In this document: piece after piece, positions 27,034 to 35,774 of the stretch | Layout of the letters: every line of letters begins with the position of its first letter | Numbering within the stretch: the stretch's first letter is position 1 | Assembly: GCF_021183825.1 (NCBI RefSeq) | Contig: NZ_CP089211.1 | Span: 4,322,501-4,386,500, forward strand | Direction of reading: 5' to 3' | Length of the DNA: 64,000 nt | From: Sinomicrobium kalidii | GTDB lineage: Bacteria > Bacteroidota > Bacteroidia > Flavobacteriales > Flavobacteriaceae | Translations under genes and position numbers: made by a program | Notes under the pieces: generated by a model | Databases searched by the model: none | What the model saw: only the letters and a program-made list of their open reading frames with translations | What the model was told of the DNA's origin: nothing

Positions 27034-28533
27034 ATGAATCGAGTTATCCGCCCACAATTTTTAATACTGTTTTTGCTGATTTCATTTTCCTGTAAGACAA
27101 ACAGGGATTCTACACCTCAAAACATAAACAAATTCCGGGAAGACCATCCTCAGTTTTCATCAAAATTTGAAACACGGCTAAAAGGCATCTTCAAAGAAAA
27201 AGAATTGTTTGGCGATTTTATTTTTGCTGTGGTTGATGAGAATGGATTGGCTTATTCATTTGCTTTTAACAGGGAGATTTTAAATGGCAAAGAATCGTCT
27301 CTTGACAATAATTCCCCCATTTATATTGCATCGGGCACCAAATCATTTACAGGGACATTACTCAAAATATTAGAACAAAAAAAAATACTGGAATTAAACA
27401 AATCACTTCATGATTACCTTCCTCAACTAAATTATAATGACAGTATAGACACAGAGAACATTACCATTAAAAGCCTTTTAAACCACACTCACGGGACATT
27501 TAGTACAAGTATGACATGGAAAACAGCCTTTTTGGGATATAGTGGTAAAAATGAAGAATTGATCAACGATCTGAATACCGACTTTCTTCTTGACCCATCA
27601 GGTAAATTTCGATATTCAAATGTCGGTCCGATCATTGCCGGTATGGTGGTGGAAAACGTAACGGGAAAAACGTGGAAATCAGAAATGAAAGACTATATTT
27701 TCACACCTTTAAAAATGGAAAACACAAGTGCGAATGTCAGTGATTATAAACTAAGAGACATTCGTCCGTCACTTACTGTTTCCAATGAAAAAGGAGTCAT
27801 TGAAAAGGGTTTTTATAAAAATGATATCACAATGCATGCAGCAGGAGGAATAATTTCAACTGTAAACGACCTTTCAAAATGGTTAAGCACAAACATTGGA
27901 GAAGGCACTGTTTTACTGAATAAAAATTCCTGGTCGGAACTTCACACATCAACCACATCACAAGACAGGGAATATTTCACTTACCATCGCTCGGGCTATA
28001 GTTTAGGTTGGGACGTTGCTGAATATCAGAATGAAAAAATACTGACACGTTTTGGAGGTTTGGCGGGGATCAGTTTTCATATGTCATTTATGCCGGAGAA
28101 AAAAGTTGGAGTTATTGCTTTTTCGAATGACAACAGAGCTTATCTGTTGCCTCATTTAATGGCCGATTATGCGTACAATCTGATAAATACGTTACCGGCC
28201 GACAGTATTTTCAGGAGTGAAAAACCAAAATTTGATAAAAGTTTTGAAAGGGAGAATGAAATCGCATACCCTAAAGATTCGCAAATTCTAACCGCAAGCA
28301 ATGATAACGATAAGATAGCGGGCGCATATCAAAATGCGGAAAATTGGCCGGCCATTTCCATTGACAAAAAGGACGATTACTACATATTTAACTGGGGCAT
28401 ATTAAAGGGTAAAATATATAAAAACGAAGAAAACGGCTACTTTAGTAATCTGGGCGTTTTAACGCGCGACTTTGAAATAACGAATGACACTCTTTTGACG
28501 GGGTCATTGATTTATAAAAAAGCGAAGGAATAA
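27034..28533 (+). CDS. Serine hydrolase, beta-lactamase/class C PBP-like lipoprotein
   Basis: A 499-residue lipoprotein (lipobox LISFSC, Cys20). The nucleophile motif SxxK is seen as SGTK (Ser100, Lys103). The second motif is YSN in RYSNVGPIIAGMVVENVTG and the third region is RFGGLAGISF. These enzymes include DD-peptidases, esterases and lactamases; the substrate cannot be told. Codons and spacers here are visibly more AT-rich than in the flanking clusters, which may reflect recent acquisition. It has no operon partner: the next gene is 220 bases away. Confidence 0.85.
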   Translation: MNRVIRPQFLILFLLISFSCKTNRDSTPQNINKFREDHPQFSSKFETRLKGIFKEKELFGDFIFAVVDENGLAYSFAFNREILNGKESSLDNNSPIYIASGTKSFTGTLLKILEQKKILELNKSLHDYLPQLNYNDSIDTENITIKSLLNHTHGTFSTSMTWKTAFLGYSGKNEELINDLNTDFLLDPSGKFRYSNVGPIIAGMVVENVTGKTWKSEMKDYIFTPLKMENTSANVSDYKLRDIRPSLTVSNEKGVIEKGFYKNDITMHAAGGIISTVNDLSKWLSTNIGEGTVLLNKNSWSELHTSTTSQDREYFTYHRSGYSLGWDVAEYQNEKILTRFGGLAGISFHMSFMPEKKVGVIAFSNDNRAYLLPHLMADYAYNLINTLPADSIFRSEKPKFDKSFERENEIAYPKDSQILTASNDNDKIAGAYQNAENWPAISIDKKDDYYIFNWGILKGKIYKNEENGYFSNLGVLTRDFEITNDTLLTGSLIYKKAKE

Positions 28534-28754
28534 AAAACGTACACAATATAGGCTGTTAATTAATTGTTCTCGCATTTTCTGGTCGGCGTGTACTTGTAAA
28601 ATTAAGTGCTAACTCAGGCAACAATTCATGGCCAAAATCATTGGTAGTAATTCGGCATTCAAATAAAATTTATCTTCAGAATATTAAAAAGCAGTGTAAC
28701 AAATTTTCATTTAAGTTGTCTTTAGTTTAATTAACAGCTTAAATCGAATGAAAA

Positions 28755-29486
28755 ATGAATAAGTCCCGGATTACATTAGTAATAATTTTAACAGTACTTT
28801 TTTCCACGCATAGTTATGCTACATGGTCTATCATCGCGGTAGACCGGAGCACAGGTGAAATAGGTATTGCAGGCGCTTCCTGTACTTTTGATGTGTCCGG
28901 AATAGCTTCAATCGTTCCGGGAAAAGGAGCCATCGTGGTTCAGGCCGGAAGTGATTATTTTGCACGAATGAAAGGCGTGGAATTAATGAACCAGGGAAAA
29001 GCCCCCGAAGAGATATTGATGGCCATGAAAGATGAAAAATTCAATCCCGAAAGACAACAATACGGGGTAATTTTATTAAACACCGGCACAAGTCCTCTTA
29101 TTTATTCCGGTACCGAAATCAGGGATTGGAATGGCGAAAAGGCGGGCATCGATTTTGCCGTTATGGGCAATATCCTTCCGGGGGAACAGGTCGTTTTAAA
29201 CGCTTACAAGGCATTTAATGAAAACAGGGACAAACCTTTAGCCGAGAGGCTGATGCTGGCCCTGAAAGCCGGCGAAGAAGCGGGTGGCGATAAAAGATGT
29301 GAAACCCAATATGCAAGGTCAGCTTTTATAATGGTTTACAAGCCTCAGGACGAAGCTATTTTAAAACTTGCAGTTCAGGGTATAAAAAAAGGGGGGAAAC
29401 CTGCCGTAACTTTACTCAATCAACAATTTGCTTTCTGGCGCAAAGAGGAAGGTGAAAAAGGATCAAGATCAAATGTTGTGGAGTAA
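28755..29486 (+). CDS. DUF1028 family exported protein (Ntn-hydrolase-like)
   Basis: A 243-residue protein with a signal peptide (1-22, ending HSYA). The mature N-terminus reads TWSIIAVDRSTGEIGIAGAS, as in DUF1028. These proteins have the Ntn-hydrolase fold, and the residue after the cleavage site may serve as a nucleophile; activity is unproven for the family. Conserved pieces include QYGVILLNTG, DFAVMGNILPG and AGGDKRCETQYARSAFIMV. Most members are longer or carry a C-terminal peptidoglycan-binding domain; here only the core is present. Confidence 0.85.
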   Translation: MNKSRITLVIILTVLFSTHSYATWSIIAVDRSTGEIGIAGASCTFDVSGIASIVPGKGAIVVQAGSDYFARMKGVELMNQGKAPEEILMAMKDEKFNPERQQYGVILLNTGTSPLIYSGTEIRDWNGEKAGIDFAVMGNILPGEQVVLNAYKAFNENRDKPLAERLMLALKAGEEAGGDKRCETQYARSAFIMVYKPQDEAILKLAVQGIKKGGKPAVTLLNQQFAFWRKEEGEKGSRSNVVE

Positions 29487-29752
29487 AGTGGATTTCAGAT
29501 ATGAGACGTTAGATATACGACCTATGACTATAAAGGTGTAAGAATTAAAAACTGAGTTCTTAAATCGTTAGATGTTACAGGAAGTTCTTCAGGTATTGTT
29601 ACCCGGATTTCTGATATATTAACTTGTAACCCGCAACGTATAACACCTTTTCATTTCCGCATTAATAGGTTAGAATATTTGTTACATAGTCCACAACATT
29701 TGGGCATGGTCCATGATCCCCGTTCTCTGTGCAACAATGAAATATCCCAAAC
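29487..29752. repeat. Intergenic repeats downstream of tRNA-Leu
   Basis: The first part (29487-29535) has family A words (ATGAGACGTTAGATATACGA, CCTATGACTATAA). The part at about 29617-29715 is similar to 54465-54560, which lies at the same place downstream of tRNA-Gly: both contain ACGTATAA, CTTTTCATTT, GCAT, AACAGGTTA/ATAGGTTA and CATAGTCC/TATAGTCC words in the same order. No gene is seen. Confidence 0.55.
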
Positions 29753-29792
29753 AAAAAACGGAACAAAGAAGAATTTTTCTTCTTTGTTCCGT
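29753..29792 (-). terminator. Terminator of tRNA-Leu
   Basis: A long perfect stem on the minus strand (arms ACGGAACAAAGAAGAA and its complement, 29758-29792) has a 5-base loop and is followed by a run of T (29758-29753). It begins a few bases after the tRNA 3' end. Confidence 0.9.
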
Positions 29793-29796
29793 CGAG

Positions 29797-29878
29797 TGCG
29801 CTCGAGAGGATTCGAACCTCCACACCTTGCGGCACTGCCGCCTGAAGACAGCGTGTCTACCAATTTCACCACGAGCGC
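29797..29878 (-). tRNA. tRNA-Leu, anticodon CAG
   Basis: The 82-base gene folds with acceptor GCGCTCG/CGAGCGC, anticodon stem CTGTC/GGCAG with loop TTCAGGC (anticodon CAG), a long variable arm (TGCCGCAAGGTGT) as in class II tRNAs, and T arm GGAGGTTCGAATCCTC. The discriminator is A. CCA is not encoded. A promoter and a terminator flank it closely, so it is a single-gene unit. Confidence 0.95.
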
Positions 29879-29885
29879 ATTTTCA

Positions 29886-29919
29886 GTAAAGTATCCCTTT
29901 CTTTAAAGGGTAGGCAAAA
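29886..29919 (-). promoter_or_regulatory. Promoter of tRNA-Leu
   Basis: On the minus strand TTTTG (29919-29915), a 21-base spacer and TACTTTAC (29893-29886) form a near-consensus promoter. Transcription would begin within a few bases of the tRNA 5' end. Confidence 0.5.
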
Positions 29920-30078
29920 CTAAATAAACTTTGGGAATTGACAAAGCGTTATTTTAAAACATTTTTGAAAATAATTATAAAGTGTTGGGAGTTAAGGACG
30001 GTAATATTTCATTCATTCGGTTTTACCGATCTGAAGTGAGGCGATGGTCGAAATTCTGAGACAGAAAAGTAGTTTAAA

Positions 30079-30151
30079 CTGTCATTTCGGGCGGAGTCGG
30101 GAAATATATCGATCGGATAATAAATCTTCTCGACTTCGCCCGGGGTGACAG
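30079..30151. repeat. Imperfect palindromic intergenic repeat, family C copy 1
   Basis: A 73-base element begins CTGTCATTTCGGGCGGAGTC and ends GACTTCGCCCGGGGTGACAG, the two ends being imperfect inverted copies. Elements of this kind (TGTCATTTCGAGC...) are, from memory, widespread between genes in Bacteroidota. It lies in the 326-base gap between tRNA-Leu and a DinB gene, which is otherwise empty. Confidence 0.75.
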
Positions 30152-30204
30152 AATTGGGAAAGAAGCTGCTTTTCAGACATCTTCTTAGTGATAAGGACCG
30201 GTGC

Positions 30205-30702
30205 TTATCTTTCCCAGAACGGAGGCGGGGTCATCCCCAGCGCACGCAGATATACATATCCCTGCCCGCGGTGGTGTATTTCATTGTCAATAAAATAGAA
30301 CAGGGAAGCATAAATCTGGTTTTCATACTGGCCAAAGGCAACATCTGTTTCCTGGAAGCGCTCCGGGGAAATCTGTGGCCAGAAAGCATCGATCTGTTCT
30401 GTGACCTTATCCCAGAGTTCAAGAATACCTTCCCTGGTTTTTGGCGTGGGCATGTCGTCCATATTGTCCCATTTTCCTGTGGCCACTCCTACAATACCCG
30501 GCCGGGCGATCTTTATCATTTCCATAGCCAGTTCTGCGAACGGGCGCATACCGCCTATGGAGAATTCGAAAAGTTCTTTTTCCGGGAAGGCCTCTATGAC
30601 GCGACGGGTAAGCCTGCGGTGTCCCTGCCAGTGATTAACAAGGTCTTCGGAAGTAACTACGGGATGACCGATGGTTGCGTTTTCAACATTTTTGTTTTCC
30701 AT
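30205..30702 (-). CDS. DinB-family protein
   Basis: A 165-residue DinB-type four-helix protein. Metal ligands are visible as His in LVNHWQGHRRL and as NEIHHRGQGYVYLRALG near the C-terminus. It resembles the DUF664/YfiT-like branch that may act on thiols or nucleic acids; no function is assigned. It stands alone, flanked by a repeat on its 3' side and a divergent ABC protein on its 5' side. Confidence 0.85.
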   Translation of the reverse strand: MENKNVENATIGHPVVTSEDLVNHWQGHRRLTRRVIEAFPEKELFEFSIGGMRPFAELAMEMIKIARPGIVGVATGKWDNMDDMPTPKTREGILELWDKVTEQIDAFWPQISPERFQETDVAFGQYENQIYASLFYFIDNEIHHRGQGYVYLRALGMTPPPFWER

Positions 30703-30966
30703 GATTCTGAAGTTTTAAGGTTTCTGTACTACAAAGTAAATAGCAGGTGGTGACAGCCCTATGTCAACAGGAAAAAAGGAATTTTTAAAATAATTGTTAT
30801 TGTAGTATTTGTCCTTTTATTTTTTTGAAAATGAGTTATTTGTCGTCCGTATAATTCGGTTAAGTGTCGTTGGAACGAAAGGAAGAATATCCGGGGAACA
30901 CAGGTAAGTTGTACATTCGTTTGAAGAAATAGAACAGAAGAGTTAAAACGCAACCAACGATTTATT

Positions 30967-32490
30967 ATGTCAGGAAACTTGTCCGATACCGTTATAGACT
31001 GTAAAGAAATTTCCTTTGTCCGAAAGGGATTTACCATTTTGGATACTGTTTCTTTTCAACTACAGCACAACGAATTCCTCGCTATTGTGGGGAGGTCCGG
31101 CGCCGGGAAAACCACTTTGGGAAGGTTGCTTGCCAGAAAACTGCAACCTGTTTCCGGAGAACTTATGGTCAGTGCAGCCCGAATAGTGATGGTGGAACAG
31201 CAGGACCGGTTTCTGTCTGTTTCCGGAAGGGGGAATACGCATTACAGTCAGCGGTACGAGGCACAGGATACTTCAGACCTGTTAAGTGTTGATGGATATT
31301 TACGCCGGGTTCGGAAGGAGATCGGGGTAACAAATGAAGACATCAACAGGGTAGTGGAGCAAACGGGTATAGCCCATATTACCGATAGCAAATTGCTTCA
31401 GCTTAGTAACGGAGAGCGAAAACGGACCCAGCTGGCCGTGGCCTTGCTTCGCAAACCGGAAATGCTGGTGCTGGACCAACCTTTTGTGGGGCTCGATGTA
31501 GCGTCCAGGGAAAAATTGTCGGAGATTTTGCAGGATATGGTAAATAAAGCTGCCGTAATTCTTATTTGCGGGGCCAACCAGGTTCCGGATTTTACAGATA
31601 AAGTGCTGGAACTCGAAAAAGGCAGGGTAACAACCTTTCGGGACCGGGAGGCTTACAATCCGCCGCAAGACCGGGAGCACTTTGCATTGAACGGGACGCT
31701 TTTCAGTAAATTACAGCTACCGGCCGATAAAAAGGTGTTTGATACCATTGTGGATATGACAGATGTCAATGTAAGACTTGGCGGGAAGCATATACTGAAA
31801 GACATCAACTGGAAAGTGAAAAGGGGAGAGCAATGGGCCCTTATCGGCCATAATGGTGCCGGGAAAACCACATTACTCAGCCTGATCACTGCCGATAATC
31901 CGCAGGGCTATAACAACAACCTGACGCTGTTCGACCGTCGTCGCGGTACGGGAGAGAGTATCTGGGATATCAAAGGGGAGATAGGTTTTGTATCTTCCGA
32001 ACTGCATCTGTATTTTTTGAGGGGAAAAGGCATATTCAATACCATACCCGGTATAGACAATGGTTCCGGGGAAATCTACAGCACTTTAAGTTGTCTGGAT
32101 GTTATCGTATCCGGTTTCAATGATGAAGTGGGGCTGGTTACCGAACCATCCGAATACCAGTTGAACATTGCGGGGCAATGGTTACACATTCTGGGATTGG
32201 AACGTTTGGAAAAAAGTCTTTTTGCCCATGCTTCGCTCGGGGAACAGCGAAGTATACTGCTGGCACGTGCCCTGGTGAAATTCCCTTCCCTGCTTATTCT
32301 GGACGAACCGCTACAGGGACTGGACGATCACCAGACGACATATTTTAAGGCACTTCTGAACCGGCTTTGTGAAACCCTGGGCACGACCATGATCTACGTA
32401 TCGCATTACAGGGATGAAATACCGGATTGTGTAAGCCATATCATTGAGATCAGCCGGGGAGAAGTGGTCCGGAAGGCACATCTTAACTGA
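30967..32490 (+). CDS. modF: ModF-like twin-domain ABC ATPase
   Basis: A 507-residue soluble protein with two ATPase domains. Domain 1 has Walker A GRSGAGKTT (42-50), signature LSNGE (146-150) and Walker B LVLDQP, where Gln replaces the usual catalytic Glu. Domain 2 has Walker A GHNGAGKTT (294-302), the ModF-typical DNPQGYNNNLTLFDRRRGTG and IWDIKGEIGFVSSELHL, and an intact LLILDEPLQGLD. It has no membrane part. E. coli ModF (also called photorepair protein PhrA) has the same layout, and its role is unclear. No molybdate transporter lies nearby. The name rests on the domain 2 resemblance. Confidence 0.85.
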   Translation: MSGNLSDTVIDCKEISFVRKGFTILDTVSFQLQHNEFLAIVGRSGAGKTTLGRLLARKLQPVSGELMVSAARIVMVEQQDRFLSVSGRGNTHYSQRYEAQDTSDLLSVDGYLRRVRKEIGVTNEDINRVVEQTGIAHITDSKLLQLSNGERKRTQLAVALLRKPEMLVLDQPFVGLDVASREKLSEILQDMVNKAAVILICGANQVPDFTDKVLELEKGRVTTFRDREAYNPPQDREHFALNGTLFSKLQLPADKKVFDTIVDMTDVNVRLGGKHILKDINWKVKRGEQWALIGHNGAGKTTLLSLITADNPQGYNNNLTLFDRRRGTGESIWDIKGEIGFVSSELHLYFLRGKGIFNTIPGIDNGSGEIYSTLSCLDVIVSGFNDEVGLVTEPSEYQLNIAGQWLHILGLERLEKSLFAHASLGEQRSILLARALVKFPSLLILDEPLQGLDDHQTTYFKALLNRLCETLGTTMIYVSHYRDEIPDCVSHIIEISRGEVVRKAHLN

Positions 32491-32565
32491 TTTTAACACA
32501 GGAGAAAGTTGATAAACATTTTGATAAGGGCTATATTTAAGGAGTGTTTATTAAAAATCAGACGT

Positions 32566-33198
32566 ATGCTAAAAACAATATTACTTTCGTTGGGCCTGAT
32601 GTTCTGCTGCTATGGCAGTGCACAGAATTGCAAACAGGACCTGAAACTTATCCTTTCAGAAGGGGAGCACCTTTTTAAGGAGATACACTTTAAGCACAAG
32701 GGAAAAGAAACTCGTCGGGGTTTTCTCGAAAACCTGTCGTATGTTGACCATCAGGGCAGGATACACGGTGTGGTTCCTGATACAGTGTATAATGTTATGG
32801 TAAACAATGAGATCAATTTTAAAAAGAAAACCGGAGCAACGGATATGGTAATCAGTGAAACCGGAACGCAATACAAAGTGATTTTCAGTGGAGAAGTGGT
32901 GAAGTTTATTCCTTCAGAAGAAAATAGTCGCCTTAAACCCTTTGCCATAAATTGCAATACCAATATGCTGATCCTCGGAAAGGAGAAAATTGAACTGGAA
33001 AGGAAAAAAGTAGTTGTAGAATATCCTGATAACATATTCAAAAGTCAGTGGGAAGGTTATTTGTGGACACCGGCCGAAAAAAATTCAGAGCATGTTTTGT
33101 CCTATAATTTCACTATTGCCAAAATACGGAATAATGGTAAGACCTATATTGAAATAAAAACTCCGGATGACAGGAGTTACAGATTATTATCGAGCTAA
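32566..33198 (+). CDS. Exported protein of unknown function
   Basis: A 210-residue protein with a signal peptide (MLKTILLSLGLMFCCYGSAQ). I do not recognise a domain; the rest is beta-rich, with repeated short strands and no cysteine or metal cluster. It starts 75 bases after modF and may be co-transcribed. The start at 32566 is chosen because an in-frame codon further upstream (32509) gives a non-signal N-terminus and 32566 begins a clean signal peptide. Confidence 0.6.
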   Translation: MLKTILLSLGLMFCCYGSAQNCKQDLKLILSEGEHLFKEIHFKHKGKETRRGFLENLSYVDHQGRIHGVVPDTVYNVMVNNEINFKKKTGATDMVISETGTQYKVIFSGEVVKFIPSEENSRLKPFAINCNTNMLILGKEKIELERKKVVVEYPDNIFKSQWEGYLWTPAEKNSEHVLSYNFTIAKIRNNGKTYIEIKTPDDRSYRLLSS

Positions 33199-33224
33199 GT
33201 TCATTCTTTCTTTCCGTATGAAAG

Positions 33225-33260
33225 AAATACCCGGAAGCATTTCAATACTTCCGGGTATTT
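33225..33260. terminator. Bidirectional terminator between convergent genes
   Basis: A 13-base perfect stem, AAATACCCGGAAG and CTTCCGGGTATTT (33225-33237 and 33248-33260), has a 10-base loop, with T following on the plus strand. It serves the convergent gene ends at 33198 and 33276. Confidence 0.9.
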
Positions 33261-33275
33261 TTCTATTAGATTGTA

Positions 33276-33803
33276 CTATTGACGTTCTACATTGTACAGG
33301 TTATAGTCCGTCATCGGGGCATCCGTAAAACCGAGGTTACGGCCTATGGTAATGACCTGTCCCCGGTGATAAGTACTGTGGTTAACACTGTGCATTACAT
33401 ATTCGAAACCCCGAAAATCGGAACTGAACCACGGGCTTTCGATCAGGATTTTTTCTTCGATGTTCTCTTCTGCCAATGTATTGATGTAGTCGGCAAGTTC
33501 CGAGGATTGTTTTAAAATACCCGTAAAGACATCTTCCAGGGTACCGCTAAATGCTTCGAAGGTTAGGGGTTCTTCTTTCTTTAAAATGGAAAACCAGTAT
33601 CTTTCGGTTTGCCAGATATGTACCAGGGTCTGCTTTATACCGGGAAAGCTGGAAGGAACCTCTTGCTCCACAACATTTTCAGGTTTGGTTCTTAACCATT
33701 CAACGAGCCGGGTATTGGCCCAGAGGTTGTAATTGGCGTAGTTTTTCGTTAAAGAACTGATAACGGCCTCTTTTGTTTTGACCGGTGGTTTTGCTTGTGA
33801 CAT
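33276..33803 (-). CDS. DinB-family protein
   Basis: A 175-residue DinB-type protein starting MSQAKPPVKTKEAVISSLTK. The triad histidines are seen in LVHIWQTERYW and MHSVNHSTYHRGQVITIGRN; the final helix ends DAPMTDYNLYNV. It is the third DinB member in the window and resembles the 16146 gene in its HRGQ region. The start at 33803 is preferred to an ATG at 33866, which would add 21 Cys/His-rich residues not seen in the family. Confidence 0.88.
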   Translation of the reverse strand: MSQAKPPVKTKEAVISSLTKNYANYNLWANTRLVEWLRTKPENVVEQEVPSSFPGIKQTLVHIWQTERYWFSILKKEEPLTFEAFSGTLEDVFTGILKQSSELADYINTLAEENIEEKILIESPWFSSDFRGFEYVMHSVNHSTYHRGQVITIGRNLGFTDAPMTDYNLYNVERQ

Positions 33804-33938
33804 GTTTTGCGATTTGGATCTTGTTAAAGATAACACATCGCAGTGACAACAGTGTGGCGGCAGCAACAGAAATTCAAAGAAATAATATAAAGAATTCCCC
33901 CGGCCTTAATTTTGCCGGGGGATTATATTATCTACAGA

Positions 33939-35057
33939 TCACTTTTTTATAAGTTCTTTGATCTCCACATCAAACACCAGGTCGGCATTGGGTGGAATGA
34001 CCCCGCCGGCCCCGGCTTCACCATATCCGAGGTGAGATGGGATAAACAGCCGGGCCCTGTCACCCACATTCATTTGCAGCAATCCTTCTTTAAATCCGGG
34101 GATCAGGGGAGAATCGGGGCCGTATAACATACGGACGGGAGTGTAGCCTCCGGCCTGTTTTCTTCTTTCGTTCACAGCGTGGAATTTTTCGGCTATGTTC
34201 AATATGTTGGAATCGAACAGTTTGCCCGAATCGAGGAAACCTGCATAATTGACCATGACATAACTTCCTTCCCGGGGCTTTTCGCCGTTTTCTGCCTTGT
34301 TGACGTATAATATTTTCAGCCCGCTGGGCAGTTCTTCGGCCTTACTTTGCTGTTTTTCGAAGGTGGCTGCCATATCTTCTGCAGCCTTTTTTGCTTCTTC
34401 CTCCCGCTTGTTTACCCTGTCAAAATAGTTGGTCATCACCTTAACGGCATTGAATTTCCTGGCCTCCTTGCCGTTCCGGATAATGGTGACTTTGCTCATC
34501 ACCACATCTTTCAAAGGTTTGTTGTTTTCCGGATCGGTTTTTACTTGGGCTATGGTATCTACAACCTCCAGTCCTTTTACCACTTTGCCGAACACGGTAT
34601 GGCGACCGTCAAGATGCGGTGTGGGAGCATGAGTAATGAAGAACTGACTGCCATTGGTACCAGGTCCCGCGTTGGCCATGGACAAGATACCTTTACTGTC
34701 GTGTTTTAGCGTATCCACAAACTCGTCTTCGAACTTATAACCCGGACCAGACTTCCCGGTACCGGACGGGTCGCCGCCCTGTATCATAAAATCCTTGATC
34801 ACCCGGTGGAAAGTGACCCCGTTGTAATACTTTTTGTTTTTAAGGCTGTCCGAAACAAAAGGGTTGGTCCCTTCGGCCAGCGACACGAAATTGGCCACCG
34901 TAACCGGGGTTTGTTCATAGTATAATTGCAGGACCATCTCGCCCTTGTTTGTTTCTATATCGGCAAAAATGCCGTCGCCGAGGTCGGAGTGTTTGGTACT
35001 TTTACACCCGATGGAGAGCAGGGCGAGAAGCAGAAAAGCTACATTGATTTTTTTCAT
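33939..35057 (-). CDS. Lipoprotein with cyclophilin and FKBP peptidyl-prolyl isomerase domains
   Basis: A 372-residue lipoprotein (LLSIGC, Cys18). Residues 28-198 are a cyclophilin ([39 protein letters not shown]). A charged linker follows (about 205-245, [20 protein letters not shown]), then an FKBP domain (about 255-372, [40 protein letters not shown]). Both are proline isomerase folds, joined on one chain in the envelope. It follows gldI by 96 bases on the same strand, which suggests a folding module used with gliding or secretion proteins. Confidence 0.92.
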   Translation of the reverse strand: MKKINVAFLLLALLSIGCKSTKHSDLGDGIFADIETNKGEMVLQLYYEQTPVTVANFVSLAEGTNPFVSDSLKNKKYYNGVTFHRVIKDFMIQGGDPSGTGKSGPGYKFEDEFVDTLKHDSKGILSMANAGPGTNGSQFFITHAPTPHLDGRHTVFGKVVKGLEVVDTIAQVKTDPENNKPLKDVVMSKVTIIRNGKEARKFNAVKVMTNYFDRVNKREEEAKKAAEDMAATFEKQQSKAEELPSGLKILYVNKAENGEKPREGSYVMVNYAGFLDSGKLFDSNILNIAEKFHAVNERRKQAGGYTPVRMLYGPDSPLIPGFKEGLLQMNVGDRARLFIPSHLGYGEAGAGGVIPPNADLVFDVEIKELIKK

Positions 35058-35153
35058 TTATGCTATTGTTTATGGTTTTTAGTTGTTTAATTCCGGAATC
35101 CGGTAATTTATTAATTATATAACTCTTTGTTACATGGTCGGGTTTTACGGCAG

Positions 35154-35774
35154 TTATTGGAGGGTATCACCAACCGCTGTTTCCGTGCCGTTACTACCGG
35201 TTTGTATGCTGTCTTTCGCAATGTCCAGTATGTCTATTAAGGTCACAGTACTTTTAACGGGTACGTTGACACCTACCCTGTTTTCGTCACCGTGGTAGCC
35301 ATAGGCCAGGGAGGAGGGAAACATAAAAGTGGCCGTTTCTCCTTTTTTTAATAATTTCACTGCTGTGCGCAATCCCGGGAACAGATCTTCCTTATCCACT
35401 TTAAAACGCACTTCCCCGATCTCTTCTTTACTGTATATAATACTGTCATTGAGGTAGCGGATATCATAATTGATGTGTATTACATCGTCCGGTTGTGGCG
35501 TATAGGCCGCCGTACTGTCTTTTGTCTGATAAAAATACCAGTAACCGTTGGGAGAAGTGTAATAGGTGTGTACGCTGTCCTTTTGTATCAGTGCCTTGAT
35601 GAAATTTTGTTCCTTTTCCAGGAGCCCTTTATTTCTTTCCACTGATTTTTTAAAGAATTCACCTGTTTTAACAGTTACGGGGCGACGGGCTTCGGGTTCC
35701 TTGCAGCTACAGATAATCAGCCCGGAACACAGCAACAGAAAAAAGCGGTTTATGTTTTTTTTGTAGTGATTCAT
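35154..35774 (-). CDS. gldI: GldI, gliding-motility-associated FKBP-type isomerase lipoprotein
   Basis: A 206-residue lipoprotein (lipobox ending Cys24, IICSC). The FKBP domain spans about residues 90-190, with VRFKVDKEDLFPGLRTAVKL and AYGYHGDENRVGVNVPVKST. In Flavobacterium johnsoniae GldI is needed for gliding and is required for stability of other Gld proteins (general knowledge). The gene overlaps the nrnA stop by 4 bases, the arrangement usual in flavobacteria. The last 17 residues are a low-complexity tail. Confidence 0.9.
   Translation of the reverse strand: MNHYKKNINRFFLLLCSGLIICSCKEPEARRPVTVKTGEFFKKSVERNKGLLEKEQNFIKALIQKDSVHTYYTSPNGYWYFYQTKDSTAAYTPQPDDVIHINYDIRYLNDSIIYSKEEIGEVRFKVDKEDLFPGLRTAVKLLKKGETATFMFPSSLAYGYHGDENRVGVNVPVKSTVTLIDILDIAKDSIQTGSNGTETAVGDTLQ

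Noticed and set aside
29651..29906. Short open frames on both strands over the tRNA-Leu gene
   Set aside because: They are read-through of the tRNA and terminator sequence; the cloverleaf fold is clear.
30145..30753. Long open frame on the plus strand opposite a DinB gene
   Set aside because: It overlaps the DinB gene on the opposite strand, has no recognised domain, and its start lies in a repeat. It is a shadow of the DinB codons.
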